Assembly: GCA_017445435.1 (NCBI GenBank) | Contig: JAFSUE010000227.1 | Location: 1 to 6,746, forward strand | Origin: Selenomonadaceae bacterium | GTDB taxonomy: Bacteria; Bacillota; Negativicutes; Selenomonadales; Selenomonadaceae | Direction: 5' to 3' | Length of the DNA: 6,746 nucleotides | In this document: in pieces, positions 1 to 5,342 of the stretch | Numbering within the stretch: the stretch's first letter is position 1 | How the letters are laid out: every line of letters starts with the position of its first letter | The notes under the pieces: generated by a model | What the model was told of the DNA's origin: nothing | Database searches by the model: none | What the model saw: the letters and a program-made list of their open reading frames with translations, nothing else | Translations under genes and position numbers: made by a program

Positions 1-47
1 TGAATAAATAAGTAATAAATCCAAAGTGAAAAAATAATGGTAATTAC

Positions 48-148
48 GCGGCATTTCAGCGCCCTGTGGAGTAGGACGCTGGGGAACACAAGGACGCGGT
101 GTAGTGCTGAAACTGCTACAACGTAAACCGCGAGCGCGCAAATGCCGC
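48..148. repeat. GC-rich nested palindromic element, candidate structured RNA or dispersed repeat
   Basis: The element is bounded by a perfect 9-bp inverted repeat, GCGGCATTT (48-56) and AAATGCCGC (140-148). Inside are further complementary arms. CAGCG (57-61) can pair with CGCTG (77-81), with two more C-G pairs after a mismatch. CGCGGT (95-100) pairs perfectly with ACCGCG (127-132) and encloses a small hairpin, GTAG (101-104) with CTAC (116-119). GCGC at 59-62 could instead pair with GCGC at 136-139. It is far richer in G and C than its flanks and has no credible reading frame. No clear target-site duplication flanks it. The main stems are Watson-Crick, so either strand could fold and the orientation is undecided. 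It could be an ncRNA, a REP/MITE-like repeat, or the remnant of a mobile element. I do not recognise a named family. Confidence 0.5.
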
Positions 149-162
149 TATGTTTTCTTTTG

Positions 163-193
163 CTTCTTTTCTTTTGCGTCAAAAGAAAAGAAG
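163..193. repeat. Perfect 14-bp-stem T/A-rich hairpin
   Basis: The T-rich arm at 163-176 is the exact reverse complement of the A-rich arm at 180-193, leaving a 3-base loop (CGT, 177-179). TTTTCTTTTG occurs twice, at 153-162 and 167-176, so either copy could pair with 180-189 and two alternative hairpins are possible. No U-tract follows on the plus strand and no gene upstream is seen. A terminator role is therefore unproven. It lies 14 bases after the palindromic element at 48-148 and may be part of the same repeat unit. It sits upstream of the exonuclease III gene and outside its coding region. Confidence 0.6.
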
Positions 194-252
194 TTTATCA
201 AAAAAATTTAAAAAAATTTAATTATTCAACACATCCTAAAAATATTTACAGC

Positions 253-257
253 GGAGG
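253..257 (+). promoter_or_regulatory. Ribosome binding site deciding the GTG start of exonuclease III
   Basis: GGAGG at 253-257, within GGAGGTGAT, is a near-consensus Shine-Dalgarno sequence 7 bases before GTG at 265. It selects this start over the ATG at 142 in the same frame. Confidence 0.85.
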
Positions 258-264
258 TGATGAC

Positions 265-1017
265 GTGAAATTTGTATCGTGGAATGTAAACGGTCTTCGT
301 GCCTGCTTGAAAAAAAATTTTATGCAAACTTTTCAAAATCTCGACGCCGATATTTTCGCCGTGCAAGAAACGCGAATGGTTGAAGGGCAAGTGATTCTTG
401 ACTTTGAAAATTATTCGCAGTACTGGAATAGCGCAGAAAAAAAAGGCTACTCTGGGACGGCGATTTTTACGCGAATTCAGCCGCGCTCCTTCAACTATGG
501 AATTGGCATTAGGGATTACGATAGCGAAGGGCGCGTAATTACGCTTGGCTTTTCAGATTTTTATTTTGTCAACGTCTACACGCCGAATTCACGTAAACTT
601 GAGCGTCTAGGTTACCGTATGACTTGGGAAGATGCTTTCCGTGAGTACGTGAAAGAATTGGACGCCGTCAAGCCCGTTGTAATTTGCGGCGATTTAAACG
701 TTGCACACAATGAAATTGATTTAAAAAATCCTGCGTCGAATCGTAACAGCGCAGGATTTACTGATGAAGAGCGCGGCAAGTTTGATGAACTTTTACGCGC
801 TGGTTTCACGGATACTTTCAGATATTTTTATCCAGATAAGACGGATGCTTATACGTGGTGGTCGAACTTCCAACGTTCACGCGAAAGAAATATCGGCTGG
901 CGCATTGATTATTTTTTAGTGTCGAATCGCATTGTTGAAAAAATTTCTGACGCAGGGATTGAGCCAAAAATTTTTGGTAGCGATCATTGCCCAGTTACGC
1001 TGGAATGTGAATTTTAG
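265..1017 (+). CDS. xth: Exodeoxyribonuclease III (ExoA/XthA family AP endonuclease)
   Basis: This 250-residue protein has the usual length of the ExoA/XthA group. Known family role: Mg-dependent cleavage of DNA at abasic sites in base-excision repair, with 3'-5' exonuclease and 3'-phosphatase activity, in the cytoplasm. Visible motifs are FVSWNVNGLRA (Asn7), QETR (Glu35, metal ligand), the VYTPN segment (Tyr105), GDLNVAHNEIDL (Asp143, Asn145), GFTDEER, YTWW followed by GWRIDYFLVS (Trp212, Asp215), and GSDHCPV (Asp240-His241). All expected catalytic positions are present. The GTG start is chosen because a strong Shine-Dalgarno sits 7 bases upstream and the WNVNG motif then begins near residue 6, as is normal. 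The longer in-frame ATG at 142 would add a sequence translated from the T/A hairpin. The TAG stop lies within a heptad repeat. The gene converges on the RND gene with a 46-base gap. No confident promoter was found in 194-252. Confidence 0.96.
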   Translation: MKFVSWNVNGLRACLKKNFMQTFQNLDADIFAVQETRMVEGQVILDFENYSQYWNSAEKKGYSGTAIFTRIQPRSFNYGIGIRDYDSEGRVITLGFSDFYFVNVYTPNSRKLERLGYRMTWEDAFREYVKELDAVKPVVICGDLNVAHNEIDLKNPASNRNSAGFTDEERGKFDELLRAGFTDTFRYFYPDKTDAYTWWSNFQRSRERNIGWRIDYFLVSNRIVEKISDAGIEPKIFGSDHCPVTLECEF

Positions 1018-1034
1018 CTTTTAGGTATTAGCTT
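1014..1034. repeat. Heptad tandem repeat containing the exonuclease III stop codon
   Basis: Three consecutive 7-base units, TTAGCTT (1014-1020), TTAGGTA (1021-1027) and TTAGCTT (1028-1034), are followed by a partial TAG. The exonuclease III stop TAG (1015-1017) is inside the first unit. The units are short and degenerate, so alone this would be weak. It is supported by the clearer heptad array 11 bases away. Confidence 0.5.
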
Positions 1035-1045
1035 TAGAAAAAATC

Positions 1046-1077
1046 ATTACGCATTCCGCATTCCTAATTCCTAATTA
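1046..1077. repeat. Heptad tandem repeat containing the RND stop codon
   Basis: Four 7-base units follow one another: ATTACGC, ATTCCGC, ATTCCTA, ATTCCTA, then a partial ATTA. The array matches the one at 4150-4181 at 30 of 32 positions. The minus-strand RND gene ends in the third unit (CTA at 1064-1066 reads TAG). The permease's last residues (Leu-Ile-Arg-Asn) are encoded by the repeat and the bases adjoining it. The exoIII/RND gap shows no convincing intrinsic terminator; only a 5-bp TAATT/AATTA stem is present. Confidence 0.8.
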
Positions 1078-4000
1078 AAAAAGCGTACATGGTAGGCAAA
1101 ACTAAAAGCGTCAATACCGTAGCAACTAGCAAGCCGCTTGCTATCGCAACTGCCATAGGTCCCCAAAATTCACTTGGCATTAAAGGTATCATTCCCAAAA
1201 TTGCCGCCGCCGCCGTCAACATTATCGGTCGAAATCTTAAAACGGCTGAATCAATTATCGCGTCCCATTGCGTTTCGCCGTCTGCTAAATGTTTTTGTAT
1301 TTGGTCAATTAAAATTACAGAATTTCTGATTATCATTCCTGACAACGCCAAAATTCCCAAATACGCCACGAATCCTAGCGCGGAATTTGTCAATAGCATT
1401 CCCCACGTCACGCCGATTAAGCCGAGCGGCGCAGTTAAAAGCGTTATCAACATATGCAAAGGGTTTCTTAGTTGGAACATTAACAGCGTCATTATAATAA
1501 AAATCATCGCGGGTACTGGTACGATTAAATGTTTCAATGAAGTTTGGCTATTTTCAAGTGCGCCGTCAATTTCCACACTGCAACCGATTGGCAAGTTAGC
1601 GCGAATTTCCGCCGTTGCGTCGTAAGCTTTTTTCGCCGCGTCGTTTGACGTACCTTCAAGCACGTTTGCTTGTACGGTTATCGTTGGCAAAAGATTTACG
1701 CGCTTAATTAAGCCGTCCTCTACGTCGAAAGAAATTTTTGCAATTTGCGAAAGTGGTACGTAACCTGCCGCGCCCAAATAAATCGGCATATCTTGTAACT
1801 GCGAAAGTTCACGCCTATTGTTGGAAGTCAAGCGCAAATCAATATCAATCGTCCTGTCGCCTGAATAAAATTGTGCCGCCGTCGCGCCCGTTATTTCCGT
1901 ATAAATCATTTGTGCAACGGCTTGACTTGAAAGCCCCATTGCACGAAGTTTATCTTGGTCAAGTTCCAATTTCATAATTTTGCTGTCTTCATTCCAGTTG
2001 AGGTGTACGCCAAAATTATTTGGGTCTTCAGCAACTTTATCGGCAACTTGACTGGCAATTTCTTTAGCTTGCAAGGCAGTCGGCGCGGACACTCTCAACA
2101 TTATAGGATAGTCAGACGGCGGACCAGTTTGAATGTATCTTAAATTACTGCGGACGTTGGGGAAGTTGTCAGCCATTTCATTTTTAATCGCCGCAGATAA
2201 AATTTCGCGTGACTCTGTATCCTTCGCAACGATAACAAATTCACCGTAGCTGTCAGTATCGGCGAGTGGATTTAACGTCAACACGAAACGCGGCGCACTT
2301 CTGCCGACGTAGTACGAATAATTTTCAATTTTATCGGCGTGATTGTCTAAAAATTTTGCAAAACGTTTAGCGTCATCTTCAGTAGCCTTGATCGATGAAC
2401 CGTTCGGCAAATACATATCGACGATAATTTCAGGACGCAATGACGGCGGGAAAAATTCTTTTTTAACGTACTTCATTGAATAGGCTGATAAAATAAAAAG
2501 TGCAAGCGTCACCGTAAGCACTATTTTTTTATGCGTCAAAAATTTTTCCAATACTGCGCGGAAAATTTTGTAGAATTTACTTTGATAAGGATCAACTTTA
2601 TTTTCGCCGTCAACGTTCACGCGGATAATGTAGTAGCCGTAAAGCGGAGCAACCATTACTGAAACAATCCATGAAAGTACAAGCGCAATTCCTATGACTG
2701 GGAATAATGCGCTGCAAAATTCGCTAGCTAATCCCTTCGCAAAGGCAACTGGTATAAACCCCGCGCAGGTTATCAAAGTTCCAGTCAACATTGGTTTAGC
2801 CGTCGCCTTAAATGCGTAGCAAGCCGCGTTGAATCTGTTCAAGCCGCGTTCAAGTTGTACGCTCATCATCTCAACGGCTATAATCGCGTCGTCGACCAAA
2901 AGTCCAAGTGAAATTATCAACGCGCCGAGTGAAACTTTATGAAGGTCAATTCCTAGCGCGTACATAAAGACAAAGACGCCTGCAAGTACAAGCGGTATGC
3001 AACCTGCTACAACTAAGCCTGTACGTACGCCCAAACTTAAAAAGCTGACGGCTAAGACAATTACAACTGCTAAAAGTAATGTTTCTACAAATTTGCCGAT
3101 TGATTCTTCGACAACTTGCGGCTGATTCGATACTTGATGAATTTCAAGTCCAAGCGGCAAATTATTTTGTTCACGTGCAATTAACGCCGTCAAATCTTCG
3201 CCGAGTTCAAGAATATTTCCGCCAGATTTCATTGAAACGGCAATTCCAACGGCAGGTTGACCATTAAAAAACATTTTCGGTTCAGAAGGGTCAACGGTAC
3301 GACGTTCAACCGTTGCAATATCGCCGAGTCGAAAAATTTTTCCGCCCGCATTAATCGGCGTATTTTTTATTGCGTCGACAGCGTCAAATTGTCCCGTGAC
3401 GCGAATGTAAACCGTATCAGATTTTGTTTCGACGTAAGCCGCCGCCGTCATTTGATTTTGTTGCTGAATCGTATTTGCAATGACTTGAGGACTTACGCCG
3501 AGTTGTGCAAGTTTAGCGCTTTCAATTTCAATGTAAATTTTTTCAGGCTGTTCACCGAGCAAAATAACTTTCTGCACGTTTTCAATGGCAAGTAAATGTT
3601 GCCGAATATTTTCAGCGTGTTGGCGCAATTCTTCATAAGAATAACCGTCACCCGTCACGGCGTAGACAGAGCCAAAAACGTCGTCGAATCTGTCATTGTA
3701 GAATGGACCGTAAACGCCGCTGGGGAAATTTACTTTGACATCTTCGCAAAAATTTCTAACGTCGCGCCACGTTGGGCGAATATCATCTTTAGAAATTTCG
3801 TCGTCAAGTTCAACGTAAATGACAGTTTGTCCAGCGCGTGTTTCACTTTTAATTTTTTTCAAGTGCGGCACGTCTTGAATTTTCTTTTCAAGTTTATCGG
3901 TAACTTGCGCTTGCATTTCTTCAGCAGACGCGCCTAACCACACCGCGCTAACGACCATTTGGCGAATAGTGAAGGTTGGGTCTTCCATACGCCCAAGCCT

Positions 4001-4093
4001 AAAGTACGCGAAGACGCCGCCTATTGCAGTGATTATGATGAAGTACCAAACAAGTACGCGATTGTTAAGGGAAACTTCGGTTAAATTTCTCAT
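1064..4093 (-). CDS. Efflux RND transporter permease subunit (AcrB/TriC-like, HAE family)
   Basis: This 1009-residue inner-membrane proton/drug antiporter is the normal length for an HAE-type RND pump. Family role: it takes substrates from the periplasm or membrane and exports them through an adaptor and an outer-membrane channel. Architecture seen: TM1 at about 12-30, a large periplasmic loop to about 335, TM2-TM6 at about 336-490, TM7 at about 522-540, a second periplasmic loop to about 853, and TM8-TM12 at about 855-1006. The two halves show the RND internal duplication. The TM4 proton-relay aspartates are Asp401-Asp402 in GLLVDDAIIAVE. In TM10 the motif is GMIIRNSVILIDQI, with Arg923 where AcrB has Lys940. 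TM11 keeps RPIMLT (Thr960). The N-terminal LGRMEDPTF and YGPFYNDRFDDVFG motifs resemble, from memory, the TriC-like clade more than AcrB. The ATG is preceded by CGGAG, with GGAG 5 bases upstream. It follows the adaptor gene by 81 bases on the same strand. The substrate cannot be told from sequence. Confidence 0.95.
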   Translation of the reverse strand: MRNLTEVSLNNRVLVWYFIIITAIGGVFAYFRLGRMEDPTFTIRQMVVSAVWLGASAEEMQAQVTDKLEKKIQDVPHLKKIKSETRAGQTVIYVELDDEISKDDIRPTWRDVRNFCEDVKVNFPSGVYGPFYNDRFDDVFGSVYAVTGDGYSYEELRQHAENIRQHLLAIENVQKVILLGEQPEKIYIEIESAKLAQLGVSPQVIANTIQQQNQMTAAAYVETKSDTVYIRVTGQFDAVDAIKNTPINAGGKIFRLGDIATVERRTVDPSEPKMFFNGQPAVGIAVSMKSGGNILELGEDLTALIAREQNNLPLGLEIHQVSNQPQVVEESIGKFVETLLLAVVIVLAVSFLSLGVRTGLVVAGCIPLVLAGVFVFMYALGIDLHKVSLGALIISLGLLVDDAIIAVEMMSVQLERGLNRFNAACYAFKATAKPMLTGTLITCAGFIPVAFAKGLASEFCSALFPVIGIALVLSWIVSVMVAPLYGYYIIRVNVDGENKVDPYQSKFYKIFRAVLEKFLTHKKIVLTVTLALFILSAYSMKYVKKEFFPPSLRPEIIVDMYLPNGSSIKATEDDAKRFAKFLDNHADKIENYSYYVGRSAPRFVLTLNPLADTDSYGEFVIVAKDTESREILSAAIKNEMADNFPNVRSNLRYIQTGPPSDYPIMLRVSAPTALQAKEIASQVADKVAEDPNNFGVHLNWNEDSKIMKLELDQDKLRAMGLSSQAVAQMIYTEITGATAAQFYSGDRTIDIDLRLTSNNRRELSQLQDMPIYLGAAGYVPLSQIAKISFDVEDGLIKRVNLLPTITVQANVLEGTSNDAAKKAYDATAEIRANLPIGCSVEIDGALENSQTSLKHLIVPVPAMIFIIMTLLMFQLRNPLHMLITLLTAPLGLIGVTWGMLLTNSALGFVAYLGILALSGMIIRNSVILIDQIQKHLADGETQWDAIIDSAVLRFRPIMLTAAAAILGMIPLMPSEFWGPMAVAIASGLLVATVLTLLVLPTMYAFLIRN

Positions 4094-4098
4094 TGTAG

Positions 4099-4103
4099 CT
4101 CCG
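4099..4103 (-). promoter_or_regulatory. Ribosome binding site of the RND permease gene
   Basis: On the minus strand CGGAG precedes the ATG at 4093, with a 5-base spacer (CTACA) between GGAG and the start codon. This gives the permease independent translation initiation after the 81-base repeat-bearing gap behind the adaptor gene. Confidence 0.75.
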
Positions 4104-4145
4104 TTTTAGTTAGTAGTTAGTAGTGAGTAGTGAGTAGTTAGTAGT
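4104..4145. repeat. Heptad tandem repeat (T/G)AGTAGT in the adaptor-permease gap
   Basis: Five full 7-base units lie at 4111-4117, 4118-4124, 4125-4131, 4132-4138 and 4139-4145. They read TAGTAGT, TAGTAGT, GAGTAGT, GAGTAGT and TAGTAGT, and are preceded by a partial unit (TAGT, 4107-4110). The array begins immediately upstream of the permease Shine-Dalgarno in transcript direction. Changes in copy number would alter the distance from the adaptor stop to the permease start without touching either reading frame. Confidence 0.85.
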
Positions 4146-4149
4146 TTTC

Positions 4150-4181
4150 ATTACGAATTACGCATTCCTAATTCCTAATTA
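4150..4181. repeat. Heptad tandem repeat containing the adaptor stop codon
   Basis: The units are ATTACGA, ATTACGC, ATTCCTA and ATTCCTA, then a partial ATTA, separated from the preceding AGTAGT array by TTTC. The array is 30/32 identical to 1046-1077 and in the same orientation relative to the minus-strand gene it terminates. The adaptor stop (CTA at 4175-4177, read as TAG) lies in the fourth unit. Confidence 0.8.
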
Positions 4182-5230
4182 GTTCGTACTTCTTGTCCTT
4201 CACGAAGTTTATGAATGCCCGCCGTAATAATTTTATCCTGCGGCGAAAGTCCTTGCACTAAAACTTCATTGCCGCTGAAATTTTCCACGCGAACATTTTT
4301 TAACGCGGCTTTATTATCCTTCGTGACAATCCACACTTGCGCAGTGTCGCCAGTCTGATAAATCGCTGACAACGGCAAAATGTACGCATTAGCTACAGAA
4401 TTTGTTGAAGTCAATGTAACTTCCGCCGTCATGCCAAGTTGAATATTTGTTGGCGGATTGACTAGCGAAAGTCTAACGCGATACGTCCGCGCAGTTGCAT
4501 CAGCCATTGGCGCAATTTCACGTACGACGCCTTGAGCCCTGCCATTGACTGCCCAAAATGTAACGTCCGCCGTTTTACCTTCGACAACGTCAGCTAAATG
4601 ATTTTCTGGCACGTCGATTTCAACTTCCAATTCGCCAGTCTGAACTAAAGTTAAAACAGTTTGCCCAGCTGAAACGACTTGCCCAATTTCGGCGTTGACT
4701 GCGGAAATTACGCCGTCGGCATTGGCGGTTAAGTTCGTGTAGTTCAAATTATTTTTAGTTTGTTCAGCTTGAGCAACGGCGGCATTGTACGACGCAACGG
4801 CATTTTCATAATTGGCGCGGTACTGGTCAAGCGTCGCGGCGGCAATGGCATTTTCTTTGTAAAGTTCGCTGTAACGATCCAAATTTGTTTTCGCCAAGTC
4901 TAACTGCGATTTAGCCTGCGCAACTTGTGCTTCGCTAGCGTTAAGCAGTTGGACGGCGTCGCGTGAATCAATCGTCATCAAAATATCTCCCGCGTAAACG
5001 ACGCTACCTTTCTGCACTTCACGCGAAAGAATACGCCCGCCAGTTTGAAAAGCTAAGTTTGATTCGTACCTGCCCTTTACGACGCCAGGATAATTATCAG
5101 AAGTAACTTTGCCAGCTTGACTTGCTAAAATTGTTTTCACCATAGGCGGCGGAGGCTGTTCAACTTTTTCAGCGCCGCAACCTGTTAAAAAAATCAGCGG
5201 CAACAATCCAGCTACTAAAAATTTTTTCAT
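4175..5230 (-). CDS. Efflux RND transporter periplasmic adaptor subunit (HlyD/AcrA-type lipoprotein)
   Basis: This 351-residue membrane-fusion protein links an RND permease to an outer-membrane channel. Residues 1-17 form a lipoprotein signal peptide with lipobox LTGC, so Cys18 is the predicted lipidated residue. A short Pro-rich linker (PPPP, 26-29) follows. The split biotinyl-lipoyl-like domain is seen at about 60-90 (FQTGGRI, GSVVYAGD) and 166-196 (ANADGVISAV, GQVVSAGQ). An Ala/Gln-rich alpha-helical coiled-coil hairpin lies between, at about 92-165. The beta-barrel is at about 198-275 (EVEIDVPE, LGMTAEVTL) and the membrane-proximal domain at about 276-348. The ATG at 5230 is chosen because GGAG lies 8 bases upstream and it gives a clean signal peptide. 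The in-frame GTG at 5275 adds 15 residues and lies in the promoter. It is the first gene of a two-gene operon with the RND permease. No TolC-like gene is in the window. Confidence 0.95.
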   Translation of the reverse strand: MKKFLVAGLLPLIFLTGCGAEKVEQPPPPMVKTILASQAGKVTSDNYPGVVKGRYESNLAFQTGGRILSREVQKGSVVYAGDILMTIDSRDAVQLLNASEAQVAQAKSQLDLAKTNLDRYSELYKENAIAAATLDQYRANYENAVASYNAAVAQAEQTKNNLNYTNLTANADGVISAVNAEIGQVVSAGQTVLTLVQTGELEVEIDVPENHLADVVEGKTADVTFWAVNGRAQGVVREIAPMADATARTYRVRLSLVNPPTNIQLGMTAEVTLTSTNSVANAYILPLSAIYQTGDTAQVWIVTKDNKAALKNVRVENFSGNEVLVQGLSPQDKIITAGIHKLREGQEVRTN

Positions 5231-5238
5231 TAAAATTT

Positions 5239-5242
5239 CTCC
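5239..5242 (-). promoter_or_regulatory. Ribosome binding site deciding the adaptor start
   Basis: On the minus strand GGAG (5242 down to 5239) is followed by an 8-base AT-rich spacer and then ATG at 5230-5228. It supports this ATG over the upstream GTG at 5275. Confidence 0.8.
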
Positions 5243-5265
5243 ATGTAAAAAAACTATTGGCGAAA

Positions 5266-5294
5266 AATTTAGCACAAGTAAAAAATTTTGTCAA
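5266..5294 (-). promoter_or_regulatory. Sigma-70/sigma-A-type promoter of the adaptor-permease operon
   Basis: Read on the minus strand, a perfect -35 TTGACA (5294-5289) is followed by a 17-base spacer and -10 TAAATT (5271-5266). A TG lies one base before the -10 (extended -10, TGCTAAATT). Transcription would start near 5259, giving a leader of about 29 bases that includes the GGAG site. No clear operator palindrome was seen beside it. The promoter lies after the LCP terminator, so the efflux operon is probably transcribed independently of the LCP gene. Confidence 0.8.
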
Positions 5295-5330
5295 AAAAAT
5301 ACCGCCCAAATTCAGCGGCAAATTTTTTTT
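5293..5330 (-). terminator. Intrinsic terminator of the LCP gene
   Basis: On the minus strand, about 22 bases past the LCP stop, TGCCGC (5320-5315) pairs with GCGGTA (5305-5300), using one G-U pair, across a 9-base loop. It is followed by seven Ts (5299-5293). An A-tract precedes the stem and extends the pairing. Run on the plus strand, the stem has an A-C mismatch in place of the wobble, so the minus strand is the better direction. The T-tract overlaps the first bases of the next promoter's -35. Confidence 0.75.
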
Positions 5331-5342
5331 ATGAAAGGGAAT

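Noticed and set aside
142..264. An upstream in-frame extension of the exonuclease III gene from ATG 142.
   Set aside because: It would be translated from the palindromic element and the T/A hairpin, has no ribosome binding site, and adds 41 residues not found in the family. GTG 265 has a strong Shine-Dalgarno.
1035..1077. A bidirectional intrinsic terminator between exonuclease III and the RND gene.
   Set aside because: Only a 5-bp AT stem (TAATT/AATTA) can form, with no GC-rich stem joined to a T-run. Too weak to call.
1089..1625. A 178-codon plus-strand open frame, and several shorter ones across 1738-3937, opposite the RND gene.
   Set aside because: They are antisense to a well-supported permease. 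Their sequences are the low-complexity products expected from the reverse complement, with no recognisable domain.
4104..4181. A CRISPR array or riboswitch in the adaptor-permease gap.
   Set aside because: The 7-bp units are directly contiguous with no spacers, and no conserved aptamer fold is apparent. A simple tandem repeat explains the region.
5231..5275. A GTG start at 5275 for the adaptor, adding 15 residues.
   Set aside because: The extension overlaps the -10 element and the presumed start of transcription, and would spoil the lipoprotein signal peptide. ATG 5230 has GGAG 8 bases upstream.
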